This document shows, in pieces, positions 45,601-57,903 of a stretch of DNA of 64,000 bases. Location of the stretch: contig BSQZ01000011.1 of assembly GCA_033239005.1 (NCBI GenBank), positions 12,231,001 through 12,295,000 on the forward strand, written 5' to 3'. A program made the translations under genes and the position numbers. The first letter of the stretch is position 1, and each line of letters starts with the position of its first letter. The notes below the pieces were generated by a model. That model saw nothing but the letters and a program-made list of their open reading frames with translations, made no database searches and was not told the origin of the DNA. This stretch comes from Lamellibrachia satsuma (Eukaryota > Annelida > Polychaeta > Sabellida > Siboglinidae).

Positions 45601-46056
45601 CAAAAACTCCATCAAGCAATCATGACTGTAAGAGGTAGCTAAACTTCCTTTAATGTGAATTTCGCAGAGTCTGGTAACAACTTACGTACTAATATTTGTC
45701 CAGTTTTATGAAATATTTATTGTGTTGTAATGTATTGTTGAGGAATTGTAATTGTAAAACTGATTAGAGGCATTGGTTTTGACATACTTCTGAGCTCAAA
45801 AATTTTCTTTATTGTATTGTTGCTCTCCTCTTTGTCCCTGAAGACCGTATTGTATTGTATTGTAATATTAATATTCTGTGGAACTACTGCCCCATGCATA
45901 TCAAAGCCATTTTGTTTCATATTATAACTATAAAAATGTTGCATACAGAATGGAATATGGTTCTGTTTAGCTGATGGAAGCTGTATTGAAGTTGCTTGGA
46001 CAAATAAACTTCAACATTCTTGAATGGATAGATGATCCAGTTTCTTGGTTATTAAT

Positions 46057-47111
46057 ATTAAGCATAATTACCTCTCAAGAAACTTAGTGTTGGTTCTGAA
46101 TATTTCTACTGCATCTCGCAGTCTTCTTCAGCAGACTGAAGTTACGGATCTGTCACATGATCAATGTCATGTGACACAAGCTGGAGTAGGACTGGTGGGA
46201 GCTCCTGGCCGACGTCTCGGTTCAGCGTAGGTTTCTTTCTGTGGATGTTAATCGCCTCCTTTATTTTTCTCCTGAATGATGATGGATCAACCAAGGTCAA
46301 GATATATCGGAAAGCAACCCACACAGACCAATATTCGAACTGGGATTCTAATCACCACCTAGAACACAAACGATCAGTGGTCAGGACACTCCTCCAAAGG
46401 GCAAAAAACCTGATAACAGAAGAAAAAGACAAGAACACAGAGGTGGACCACATCAATAAAGTGCTGAAAGCAAACGGTTACAAAACTTGGATGTTTAACA
46501 CCACGCAACCAATGAGAAGGAAGGAGAACACCATCACAGAAACCAGCAGAAGACAACATGCCATAGGTCTGCCCTACATTAGTAAACTATCAGAACAAGT
46601 AGCAAGGATTTTCTAGTCCTATAACATCCCAGTTTACCACAAATCTATCAACACCCTGAGGTCACTGTTGGTACACCCAAAAGACAGAACAGCAAAGGCA
46701 GCAAAGTGTGGGGTAGTATATGACATACAATGCCCAGAATGTGACCAACACTATATAGGAGAAACAGCCAGAACACTTGGCACAAGAATCAAAGAACATC
46801 TATCTTGTCGCCAACCCCTATCAGCTATAAATGAACACAAACTGAACACAGGTCATCAGTGCTCTATGAAGGGCGTCAATATTCTAGACCATGAGGAGAA
46901 CTGGCACAGGAGAAAAATAAAGGAGGCGATTAACATCCACAGAAATAAACCTAGACGTCGGCCTGGTGTGAACCAGTCCTACTCCAGCTTGCGTCACATG
47001 ACATTGGTCATGTTACACATCCGTAACTTCAGTCTGCTGAAGACGACTGCGAGATGCAGTTGAAATATTCAGAACGAACACTAAGTTTCTTGAGAGGTAA
47101 TTATGCTTAAT
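46057..47111 (+). mobile_element. 5'-truncated Penelope-like element with inverted terminal repeats
   Basis: The plus-strand remnant encodes the RT thumb/linker ('[20 protein letters not shown]', 'DHINKVLKANGYKTW') and the GIY-YIG endonuclease ('CGVVYDIQCPECDQHYIGET', 'RTLGTRIKEH'). The last ~215 bases, through the 3' edge, recur inverted at the left edge: 46057-~46272 is the reverse complement of about 46900-47111, with roughly 85-90% identity by eye. Penelope elements are known for flanking pLTR copies, direct or inverted. An in-frame TAG at 46615 breaks the coding region, so this copy is dead. Confidence 0.85.
46289..47063 (+). pseudogene. Penelope RT C-terminus plus GIY-YIG endonuclease, one stop
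   Basis: The frame runs from about 46289 to 46614 (stop), then 46618-47063. The endonuclease half has the paired Cys ('CPEC'), the 'YIGET' box and 'R..EH'. After the cut, Penelope RT would prime on the target; here the RT palm is missing through truncation. Confidence 0.8.
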
Positions 47112-48400
47112 AACTTCAACACCGTTAATGTTGAGTTCAGGTAATTTTGTCCATTTAACAAATACTGTTAATTGTCGTTACCCTTGAATCTATGTAACTT
47201 GTCATTCATAATCGTGGTTGAACCGACTTCCATGTTGTTTATCTTGGGTAAATATTGTTTATTTAAAAAGGGGCGATATGGCAGCTAGAATAATGTTTTT
47301 GAAAAAATTACTGAAGATGTGTTTCCTCTATATTCCAATAGCTTTTATGTTTACTATCAATAAAGTTCACTTTATTAACAATGACGTATCTCTAATTTAT
47401 TTTTAGTCGTTGATAAAGCTTGCATCTACCATCCAATCAATGCCGTTATTCAATCTTTGATGGCCATTTACAAGAAATGACATTTTGGCAACGAGAAATT
47501 ACGACACTCTGGAATTTAAAATGATACGGCCATCTCGTTTGCATTGTTGTGTTCACCTGCATATTCTCTAAGCATTTTCTAAAACATGTTTGCAATATCT
47601 TGGGGATAGTGTATAAAAATATGTTGATAAATGTTGCATTTAGAATATCATAACTTTGAAAATTCAGAAGAAAAATATTCACAATGTAGGAATTTTTTTA
47701 GAACTTGTAGAGTTGATTATGCAAATGGTGACTGAAAGTATTATTATAAAATAGCCATTACTTTTTTAAGTGTTATATTTTACATGGGCCATAGTTCCTT
47801 CATATTTTGTTTGTTGCCATGGAAATGGATCTGACAGAAAAAGTTCAAGATATGTTTTAATCAGTAAGACCCACTCTACAGTTTGGGCATAAAACATTGC
47901 ACTAACTATGTAAATTAAATCACACAGAGATGCAATGTCTCCCCTTGAACCTGCCTCAACATTTCATTTAGCCCATTGTGAATCGGGGGGGGGGGGGCGG
48001 AGAGAAACACAGAGACATCTAGTGTCAATATTTGTAAGCATGACACCGGTAATGCCTGTACCTAGAAGCACTGTTCAAACTGAGTAACCTGGCCCTAGCA
48101 AAACACAAATGGCCCATCTAGGATCTCGAAAAGTCAATCAAAGTAACTCATTAATTTAACTTACTTCTATGAGGCGGCGCAACAGGTTACACTCGGAAAA
48201 ATTACGATTTCAGCCAGAGGGGTCATATGGCCCAATACCCCTAAGTAATCCACTGTCATATGTATTTTAGCAGCGGATTTCTAAACTTTAAAGTGGGGGA
48301 AAGTAACCCTAATTAGTGCACTATTATATCGCATGGTTAGTACCTTGAGCCACTCACTAGAGGCCACTACGATAGCAGAGGCATTCCCAGATGACGGGTT
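47112..48400. other. No gene seen
   Basis: AT-rich; a G run at 47984-47997. No exon or element recognised. Confidence 0.4.
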
Positions 48401-50340
48401 TTAGTGAATGACCACCGCAGTTTGTCTTGGACCGGAGACGTGTGCAGATGGTAATACTCTACATTAGACATGTTGGCCTTCTCGCGGATCAGCTTTACAT
48501 TTCTACACCATGGTGAGTTAGTTTTGTCACATATATACATATATATTTGCCTTTTAATGAAGTAGACTTGGTAAAACTGTAGTTTAGATTACGTGTTTGA
48601 ATTTGCCATTGGGCCCTTCAGCTACGGGCGTGGCAGTGTCGCAAGAAGCTCGCCTGTTGAATTCAATGTCGTTCGTGTATGCCTAGGCAGTGTCATACTG
48701 TGAAACTTAAATACTTCAATAAATACTTAAATAAATACTTAAATAAATACTTAGTATATAATCTGCATGAAACTAATTGTTTGTTATGTTATATTGTTAT
48801 GTTTTATCGTATATGCTTGGTGATTTGTGAAATTAAATTGAAAGTTATTTGTAACCTTGGTTTATGTGTTAAGTATGTCTAGCACGAACTAATGCGAACA
48901 CGAGGTGCGGCTATTTCTGTTCAACAAGTTAGTAATGTGGCGGTCGTTCAATTACAGTGTCACGGTGGGTCTGGTAAACATGCATTCATCTGGCCGCTCC
49001 TATTTCGGTCACTGCAGAAAATGGTGGGAAGCATTGCGTAACGCATTAGACAGTTTCAGCAGAGTTCTACTTTGCTAGCTCTACCTTGCTAGCTCCTTAG
49101 CTAATAGGCACTCACGTCAGCTGGATTTGTCGGTCACCTGTGCTCCATAAGCTTCGCGCCGAGATACTCCTACTTAAACACAGATACAATGGTATCTGTT
49201 AGTGAATACTTATCAGTTTGCAGACGTTATTTCAAAGAAGACATGTTTAAGTTTTACATACGATGTAAGCTAGATATCTAAGTTATATTTATTAGCAGGA
49301 CAGGGAGAACACCACTAATTTTTACTACCGTTCGTATTTTTAAGAACGGTAATGAGAGGGGTCTCAACCTAAGTCCCACCTGTTTGGGGGAGCGGGAACG
49401 TCCCACCAGTTTTGAGAGTACCATCTCCCACCAATCCAACCTCCCACCAATGTTGAGGTCAACCTACCACCATTTTTGAGGACCTAACACTCAATTATGG
49501 CTACGTATGAGATAAGTTTAACTTACATGGTATATAAGTTGCATTGAGATACCTTGGGAGTAATTTTTTATTTCACTTTATCTCAGTTGCTGCATTAACT
49601 AAGCGAATAAATTGCCATGGTTTTACTTGACTACATCAGGGAAAGTAAGGTCTGACATATATAGCTCGATTCAATGTTTGTGATGACAATTGCATGACAT
49701 ATATCATGTTTATTATTGAATACGTTATATTAAGACACACATTTAGTATTTTGTTACCCGGGATCTTTCATCACAAACGGTTTACGCATTTATATATTGA
49801 TACGTCTTTTCGACAATTTGTGTAGCCTGGTTTATTTTAGTAATGTTGTCCAAACCAGAGTGACGCTTCAATGCAGCCAACGCCAGGCCAAAATAGCAAC
49901 GTATTTCAATTTATTTAAGTGGGTCTGGCGGATAGTCTAGAAAATACATGGCATATCATGCGTGAACGTACTGGTCTCTGGTTTCCCGTATTTGATCAAC
50001 TAACTGTGGAACCAGGGTCTTTAAAAAGTGCTGTGGCCTATTTGGATGTCCCCCCATTCTACATCCCCTAACTCCACTAAATCGCACTACTACATTTCTT
50101 CTCTCTTTCCTGCTGTCAAAGATTACCCCCAACATCTTCAACCAAATGAAGGTGGTCATTAAATAGAAGAAAACGATGACCATATCAGAAGATTATGTTA
50201 CTGTGTTGTGCAAATATTTACAGTTGCATTGCTGGATGACAACATAGGCACATGTCAATGACAGTATGATCCCACGTGCATAAAGACATTGTTTTAGAAA
50301 CCTTTATGACTGGGTTTATCTTGTATGTTGATACAAACCT
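48401..50340. other. No confident gene; possible first exon at 48450-48512
   Basis: An ATG near 48450 opens a short frame ending at a good donor (CCATG|GTGAGT near 48513) and could start the gene whose exons appear from 50756, but nothing confirms this. Short CCCACCA words repeat around 49376-49475. CTTAAATAAATA repeats occur at about 48725-48755. Confidence 0.25.
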
Positions 50341-50342
50341 TA

Positions 50343-50560
50343 TGAAAATATACCATGGTATCCCATAGTATACTAAGGTATATCATTGTATGCCATGGAA
50401 TACCATGGTATGTCATGGTATATCATTGTGTACCGTGGTATATCATTGTATATCATTGTATACAATTGTATACCATGGTATATCAGGTATTTTCCATGGT
50501 TTACATGTTTCAAAACACAATGGCATACCATATATTTACCATGGTATATTTTCATAAGGT
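50343..50560. repeat. Degenerate palindromic decamer array (TACCATGGTA type)
   Basis: Some 20 units of a 10-base word (TACCATGGTA, TATCATTGTA, TGTCATGGTA...) run in phase. The consensus is its own reverse complement, so both strands read alike and stay open ('YHGMSWYIIVYRGIS'). Confidence 0.88.
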
Positions 50561-50564
50561 TAGA

Positions 50565-50690
50565 AAGCCAAACTCGGCTGAGGGAACCCGTGTTCAAATC
50601 CAATTGCTGCCATATCAAAGCTTTGACAATTTTGTTCCACCACATTACCACAGTTCACTCAGCAGTAAATGAGTACCCAAGTACAGACAA
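50565..50690 (+). mobile_element. SINE fragment (tRNA-like head)
   Basis: GTGTTCAAATCC near 50590 is B-box-like, and CAATTGCTGCCATATCAAAG / TTTGACAATTTTGTTCCA follow as in family B (compare 26222-26265). Confidence 0.55.
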
Positions 50691-50755
50691 GTGTGGAAAT
50701 GTGAACGAATATTGTTTAAACAGAGATACATATGATAGATTGTTGTCCTTTGCAG

Positions 50756-53700
50756 AATATCAAAGTGTGGGTGTGCGAACTGTTTCATTGAAGCAGATCT
50801 ACAGATCTATGAAACTTATCTGATGGATTTGATAGATAAGGTGGTCCTCAATGCCAAGGTACTCAACACTGGCCAGGAGAACTGTAACAGGATGGTGCCC
50901 ACCATCTTCCAGTCCACTATCCAGTTGTGGAGCGTCATGGTCAACAAAGATGGCAGCCTCGTCACACGTGAGATAAGTCGGTCAGTGAGATAGGTGTGTC
51001 ATGAGAAAAAGGCTCTGGAGAGAATCTTGTCACTGTCATAGGCACCAGTTTTCTAAATGGTGCATCATAGTCACAGAACACCATGTCTGTAGAGGGATGC
51101 TAAAATTGAGCAAATGTTGCATTGAAATGTTTTTTTTCCATAAGCAATTTATACACTGTTTATGAAAATGTTGATCATATTCTTGGATTTATTAAACATC
51201 ACTTTTTTTTACCAAAGTAACGGTGCTTTTCCTCTTTCTTCCTTGCTGTACATGGGTTAGGATCAGGTAAAATATTGTCGATTCACTCTTTCTGTCTTTT
51301 CTTTCCATACTTTTCTATCGGCCGCCTCCTCTCCATCTTTCATCCTCCCCTGATCTTCTCGTATCCCACCACACGCAGTCCTTCCATCTTAGCTGTTCGC
51401 TTCCCTTTTTCTTGTATTCTTGATGGTTTTCCACCTCTCTGTTCCACTCTCTTTACTAGTTTGTCTGCATCCATCCTTACCATGTGGCCTGCCCATATCA
51501 CCTTATTTCTCATCAATCTTCCTGTTCAGCTGCCCTGTTGCGTCCCATCTTTCCTCAGGTTGTTCATCCTTCTTTCGTCAACCCTTTTTGTTCTTGTTAT
51601 TCGACGAACCCATAACCAAACTTACAGCTGCTGTTGTTGTTCTGTCAACGCCACTGTCTCCAGATACAGATACAGGCATGCTGGTTTACCGCAAACTATC
51701 GGGACTTTCCTTTTAACCTTTATCAAAATGTTTCTGTCCAACATGAATCCCTCTACCTTTCCCCGAGCATTCGCTCCCTGTTGTATCCGACATCGCATTT
51801 CTACCTCTGAATGCCCATCCTCATTAACCATTCCTCCAAGGTACACAAAACCATCTACTTGGTTGATCTCCTTACCATCCAAACTAATGTTCAAGTCCTC
51901 TCTCTGATGTCTAGCCCACATCACTTCTGTCTTCTCCCCGCTCATTTTCAGTCAGTACTTCTTGAACACCCCCTTCCATTCCTCCAACACTTCCTGTAGT
52001 TCTTGTTTGTTTTCTTCTGTCATGGCCAGATCATTTGCATACAACACCTACCTGAGAACATCCTTTATGCTGATCTTCCTGGTGATTAGTGCCACCACCA
52101 TGATAAACAATAAAGGGTCACTTCCTTGCATCTAACCGATGTTAACTGGAAACTCTTCCGACAACCCAGATCCAACCACAACTCTTCGTTTTGTTCTCAG
52201 GAACATGACAGGTCTTAGTGTTGCACGCCATGACACAGAACTGGTAGTTAAATTTATTACGGTGGCTGTGCTCAGCAGGAAAGGCGAGGTCGCGGTGTGG
52301 CATTCAACGGCACAGAACTGGCAGGTAATTCGCTCACGGTGGCTATACTCAGTAGGACAGTAAATTCGGGGTGTGGCATGCAAGGCCACAGAACTGGCAC
52401 ACTATTCTCTCATGGTGGCTGTACTTGGTAGGAGAGGCAAGGTCGTTATGTGGCATGCCATGGCACAGATCTGGCAGGTAATTATCTCACGGTGGCTGTA
52501 CTCATTAGAAGAGGCAAGGTCGGGGTGTTTTATGTCATCACACCAAACTAGTAGGTAATTCTCTCAAGGTGGCTATACTCAGTAGGACAGGCAAGGTCGG
52601 GGTGTGGCACGCCATGACACAAAACTGGCAGGTAATTATCTCATGGTGGCTGTACTCAGCAAGATAGGCAAGATTTTGGTGTCGCATGCCATGACACAGA
52701 ACTGGCAAGTAATCAGATAAATAAAATGCAGTTTGCATGCTCTTTTTACAATAGAAAGTCAGAAAATATTAATAGCATACTGTGTTATATCCAAGATAAT
52801 TTGTTAGTTAAACTGTTCCTTTATTAACCATGATATAACCAGGATTGACATAAACACTAGTACACGTAGTGCTCTTTGTGGAATGCAGTATCATTCATTC
52901 AGCTTCTGCAGAGGAAATGTATTAAAACCATAGAAATGTGCAAAGACTGCACATATTTCTGTTCTGTTGTAGATACAGAACATGGTTCCAATGACAAGGT
53001 ATGACACGGTTGGGTCATAATCTATTCCAGGGTGGTAACAATGGATTGATATGCTACGTAGGTAGGATGTGTAACACTTTGAAAAAGGCAGGCAAAAAGC
53101 GCGTTGCCGCTCTTGAGGTGCGATGCTATAGAAGATTGTTGGTTATTAGCTGGATTGAAAAAAATGACTATGTAAGTAAAATCGAAAACAATTGTTAACT
53201 ATTGAGAACAGTGATGACAAGAAAGCTTCGGTACTTTGGCCAACTTACAAGGAACTAGATGTTTGATTTTTACATGTATGGTGCTAGAGGATGCAGACAG
53301 TCCGTTTGGTGGACGAGAAACTGAGAACAAGGTTGAATGGATCAGAATCCACCAAAGCTTCCCAGGCCCGGAGACAGTGGTGGTCAACAAGGACTCTCAC
53401 CACAGCCACACATTTAATATAAGTTGGCGTACTGACAGGACAGTGGTTTGTGTAATGCTGTTATCGATATGAAAAAGGCACCCATAATTCTTATCTTTAG
53501 ATAGAAAACAAAATAAAGCCTTTTTAAAATGTAATTCCCAACCCGGGGGCCCATATGGTCGGTTCCCCATATGACCCTCCATGTTCGTCAGAACGGCTCC
53601 TGTGTCACCTAGTAGAGTTTTATCTAGATTGGCCCACAAATACGTCCGTGAATAGGACACAACTGACAGACCAACATAAACTTCTTTATAGATTAGATAT

Positions 53701-56047
53701 AGTAGACAGAATATGTGTATGCAGATATTGAAAACTAAAGCTGATTGAGTGTTGTTTCTGCATCCTACCTACAAATATGCAGAAGTTCCCGCTGCGTATG
53801 AAGGACATATACCATAGTAGGGACCGTGTCACAACCCTCAGTGTCTATCTCGCCCCTACAACAGGTGAGACTCCCTTCTTGCTACATTTGTCTAGAATGT
53901 TAGAACTAAATGTTATAAATACTGACTAATTCAGAGAAACTACATTTAAGACTAACGTCTCATTTAGATGTGTTGATTATATTTTTTACGCTAATGTGCA
54001 AGTTGCTCCTTTGAAGCAGGGCTGGTTTGGTATTGTACATTGCTTGACTGTTTTCAGCCCTGAGTGGGAAATGGATTGAGATAGCCTACTGGACAATTTT
54101 GGGAGCTGCGCATGTGATTCTGCAGCACCCAGAGTCAGTTGGACAGGGCCACAGTTCTTCCAGACGTTCTCTGTACACACCAGTCCCATCACTAAGGTTA
54201 TGTTGTCATCGAAGCATCTCGTCTGTGGTAGGTCCAATTCTCAAGTATATGTCTTTGGAAAATATTCAATTATACCTGGAAAAGCTTTATTTCATGATGG
54301 TGACTATATCACATTTATGGGTTGATTTTTAGTGGGCCATCAATTATATATACTCTGACATACACAGTTATATAAAATATACAAGTAAAAGCTTGGTTTT
54401 CTTTTAAAGTAATCCAAGTTGAAACATTGATTATGATCATATCAGCTTTCGTTTGATACGACGCGGCTTATCAGTATCATGTGCTTCAATAAAGGAAAGT
54501 TAATCACTGTAGCTCACTGCTGTGTTTGCAACCATGTACATACGTTGAACGTGACCTGATTCCTTGGCATGACCACCACACAGCCCGTTTAGTGGCCTTG
54601 GCATCATTCAAGGTTATCTCCATAGAGATGGTGGAACCACAACTTCAGTATATCCACAGAAACAACTTTGGTAAGTCACATTAACAGGATCTAGACTTGC
54701 AAATGCTCATCCTCCCATGGTCGTCGGCATACTGCTTCATATGTTCATCCTATCATTCCACCATTATTCAACATATGTGTAATATAGATGTAATGTTTGG
54801 TCGATTTAGAATCATATACATTTTTGGAATGGAACCATTGGTTGATTCAGACAGAAAAGGAAGCATTTAACAAGACAGTTTTTCTTACACCTATATGTAA
54901 CAAGATATTTGTAAATTTTGTTTTTTAACATATTCACATAGCCTGCATTAACAGAAACTGTAGAACATTTTGCCCATTCATTTATTGGCGTTTGGGAGGA
55001 TGAAATGACGACGTCTGTGTATATCATTCCAGACACAATGGGTCAGCTGAAGACTCCATCTCTCTTGAGTGGGACATCACCACGAAGAAATGAGTTGGTT
55101 GTTGTGCATCCTTCAGCTGAGATTTTCCCAGAAGCACATGGTAAGTGAGCGAGGAATATATATATTTAGATTTCATTAGTTTATTCTGTTCTGTGGTCAT
55201 GTGCTGGAACTTCCTTAGCTAATTTAGGTGAACATTATCGAATTTGCTTTTGCTATAATTGATGAAACCATGAAAGAGACGTATCACGTTCCATCTATTC
55301 GTATTTTAGCGCCTTTGTTTTAAAGACCTCTGTCCAGATATACAGATTATTGGCGGTTTCATGGAAAGGCTCTCAATCCCGCTCAGCCACAAAAATTGTA
55401 TTGTAATTAGACTAAATTAATATTACACCATTAATTATTTCAATACTATGCGGGAAAGTTCATTTTGGTAAAATGTACCCTGTACGTGAAAACGCCCACA
55501 TACATCTATGCATCTAGCAGTTCCCACTGCCGTTACTTTGTCAGTCAAAACGCTTAGAAAGTGTCCCGTCTCCCTGCCAGCAACAGACTAGCCACATTTT
55601 CATGCAGCTAATATACAGTCATGAGCTGCATCAGAAGCAGAAAAAGATAGTTGTCACTAACAATTAATCTGTCCCTATACACTAATCACAACTCCATATG
55701 AAATGTACAATCGTATGTAGAATGCCAGCAGAAAGGTTCGTAGAGCCATCCTCGAAATATGTATCAAAATTAACACCATATCAAATATGTGTACTTCGTA
55801 GTATAGATATTATTTATCTACAAAACCAAATGACGTTTATACATAAACCATCCGCATTCTGTTAGGTCACAAATTCGTTGTTTATAATGCACCATTTGTT
55901 TTCATAGTAGCTGTCTCGAAGCATTTCTTTGTTCACCCTTTTCGTCCGACTGGTTGTCAACGCAATGCACTTCTACCTATTTAGCTGATATCAGCTTTTA
56001 CAGACAACACCACAGGAAGCAAGCAGTGTGTGCTATGGACATACAAC
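50756..56047 (+). CDS. Unrecognised gene, seven internal exons, possible GAIN/GPS-like end
   Basis: Exons 50756-50967, 52973-52998, 53783-53864, 54584-54670, 55033-55140 and 56004-56047 all have AG/GT borders and compatible phases, giving about 185 residues (six exons; a further one may be missed). Readable parts: '[20 protein letters not shown]' and '[20 protein letters not shown]' (helical, Cys-containing), '[20 protein letters not shown]', '[18 protein letters not shown]', '[16 protein letters not shown]', '[11 protein letters not shown]'. A helical part, then beta-like strands, then Cys-x-x-Trp resembles the GAIN domain and GPS of adhesion GPCR/polycystin-type proteins, but the later GPS cysteines and any 7TM exons are not seen. 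Start and end are unknown. Function not assigned. Confidence 0.5.
51260..52135 (-). pseudogene. I-type/RTE-like LINE RT C-terminal fragment
   Basis: The minus strand reads '[16 protein letters not shown]', '[20 protein letters not shown]', '[15 protein letters not shown]' and further downstream '[19 protein letters not shown]', the standard end of such RT proteins, in several frames. It sits in the first intron of the gene above, antisense. The 210-codon plus-strand frame here is its shadow. Confidence 0.82.
52185..52715. repeat. 77-bp minisatellite, about 7 copies
   Basis: The unit contains GGTGGCTGTACTCAGTAGGA, GCAAGGTCGGGGTGTGGCA and CATGACACAGAACTGGCAGG. Spacing between GGTGGCT starts at 52414 and 52491 is 77. 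Copies differ by a few bases each. Intronic, next to the LINE fragment. Confidence 0.9.
54830..55020 (-). pseudogene. CR1-like LINE 3'-terminal fragment
   Basis: Minus strand: '[12 protein letters not shown]' and '[16 protein letters not shown]', a diverged version of the INEWNKL...SSVNMFKN block of the CR1 family. It ends about 10 bases before the acceptor of exon 55033. Confidence 0.6.
55141..56003. other. Intron, no repeat recognised
   Basis: AT-rich sequence between two exons of the unrecognised gene. I see nothing else in it. Confidence 0.35.
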
Positions 56048-56317
56048 GTATGTTGATACAGATATCATGCAAGTCAACACGGATATAGCACACGAAATGC
56101 TGTCTTGCACACTTCTCCATATTTCTTCAGTTGGTCGTTCTTCAGTCATGATAGGCCCCACACAGTATGCCATTTGTCGCTTCATTAGCAGAAGCACTAA
56201 CTTCGCATGGATTGTTATATACGACACGCTAAATTCAAGAATTCCGTGCATGCTGGCTGGTGGACAGGAATTAACACCTTTTGTCTGTGCTGGCAGAGGT
56301 AATCAACGAACCACGAC

Positions 56318-56460
56318 AGGCATTGTCCATGGGCACGGACGGCATTGTCCTGTTTGCATCAGATAATCTTTAGCAGCACCACGCCTTGACACTTGTTAAC
56401 GCCGTGAATGACGTTGTAATCCTCACCTAGAAGCGCAATTTTTATATCGCAATTATTCTG
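56318..56460. repeat. Dispersed repeat copy, partner at 2.1 kb
   Basis: Contains CATTGTCCATGG, GTTTGCATCAG, TTAACGCCGTGAATGACGTT and CTAGAAGCGCA in the same order as 2075-2200. Confidence 0.45.
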
Positions 56461-56658
56461 TATCAACACATGCGTGTTGTTCTATTGAGGATACGTAATC
56501 GTTCTGTTTACAGCAATTTTCTCAACACGTTTACACAAAAAAATAATAGTACGCATCGGTTAGTGTGTGTTCCATGTTCTGCTGTAAATGTCACTTCAAT
56601 ATGGACAGAAAAGGACAGCCCCTTACACTTGACTCACAAGCATGCACACACGCATGCA

Positions 56659-56730
56659 TGAGGGAGGGAGGGAGGGAGGGAGGGAGGGAGGCGGGGATGG
56701 AAGCAGACAGGTGGAAGGTGGGAAGGCAGG
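56659..56730. repeat. (GGGA)n and GGCAGACA simple repeat
   Basis: AGGGAGGG run followed by GGAAGGCAGGCAGACAGACA. Confidence 0.85.
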
Positions 56731-57028
56731 CAGACAGACAGGAACATTGCTTTCGTGGTATCCAGTCCTTGGGATTGTTCAAAGTGTTTTACATTTCAAC
56801 CCATGGCAGAAATATTCGTTCAAAATCCACCTCAACTTCTCTGGGATGCAATTATTCTGGTATCCTAATTGTATCGACATATGCATATTCTTATGTCGAG
56901 TATACGTAATCGCTGCTTTCGAACGTCTGGTGATCGTTGCAGGTGTGTGGCCATGTTTTACACAAGTTTGGAGTTGCTAAGTTAAGTATAGCTTCAGCGC
57001 AGATGGCAACTGATGGAGACGTCGCGTG

Positions 57029-57607
57029 AATCCTTGGGGAATCTCACGTTTTCTGGCTGGAGAAATTTGTCAGGGCTACTGAGGTACGTTATTCTGGTTC
57101 TTTGTTAGAATGTATGGATTGCGCGATCGCTTTCCTCGGGTATCGTGGAGGCACTGTTGCTTCCCTTGAGGATAATGACAGTCTTAGGAGGAAGTTGGCT
57201 AGAGCGGTGCCTAGCTTAGTGGTGTTATCGGTCGGGGGTAACGATTTGGACCATGCCGAACCCCTCAAACTTTGAAAATAGGCATGCGTTTGTATGAGTA
57301 TGCCCAGGCGTTGGTCACTTTGGGCGTTAAGCGGGTGGTAGTTTGCCAGATTGTGCGTCGGCAGAGTTGGCGGCATATCTCCTACGAGGAAGGTACGGCT
57401 AGGGTAACGGAAGTTAACAAGTTTCTGAGGGCAGTGTGTGACGATCCGCATGTATCGTTCTGGAGACATAAGGGGTTTTGGAATGTCCAACGCCAGATAT
57501 TCCGTCCCGATGGGGTTCACTTTAATGACTTGGGGAACCATAAGCTGTTCCGCAGCATCAAAGGGGCAGTGTTTAGTGCTGGGAAATTGGTCCATCATCA
57601 TAAATAA
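57029..57607 (+). pseudogene. SGNH hydrolase-like gene of a retroelement, frameshifted
   Basis: Frame 1 (57029-~57270) reads 'ILGESHVFWLEKFVRATEV' (block I, catalytic Ser) and 'PSLVVLSVGGNDLDHAEP' (block III, GGND), then hits stops. Frame 2 (from ~57268 to the stop at 57605) reads 'RLYEYAQALVTLGVKRVVVC' and 'FRPDGVHFNDLGNHKLF' (block V, D-G-V-H). All four SGNH blocks can be placed, but the frame is broken. SGNH hydrolases are carried by Ngaro-type tyrosine-recombinase retrotransposons of aquatic animals; the gag-like frame downstream fits that. Native start not identified. Confidence 0.7.
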
Positions 57608-57903
57608 ATTGTAGCCGGGGTGCGTTTGAACGTGGTTTTCATGGGCGATAAATAGGTTGTGTTTTGCAATACAGGTGGTTAACAATGCGTTATTCGAGTT
57701 CTCTCTGTTAAGACGCTTCCGAATTAATTATTAGCCTGGGCTCTGACAGGGGCGGAGTCTAACGCTATTATCTTACTTTAGATAATTTTAGTTAATGTCA
57801 TTGATAGGCCATTATTTAGTGTAAACTTTCAGAGTGCACGATGCGTGGATATATTAGCAGTGCTTGGAAGTGAATCTTTAATTTATACGTTGTGAATTAC
57901 CAA

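Noticed and set aside
49956..50183. 75-codon minus frame
   Set aside because: No similarity I can recognise, no splice or promoter context.
51275..51907. 210-codon plus-strand frame
   Set aside because: Antisense shadow of an RT fragment clearly readable on the minus strand.
54058..54230. Possible extra exon ('[20 protein letters not shown]') in the 50.7-56 kb gene
   Set aside because: It has an acceptor, but its possible donors give the wrong phase for the next exon, and the flanking exons join in phase without it.
56028..56366. 112-codon plus frame
   Set aside because: Starts in an exon of another gene in a different frame and runs into a dispersed repeat.
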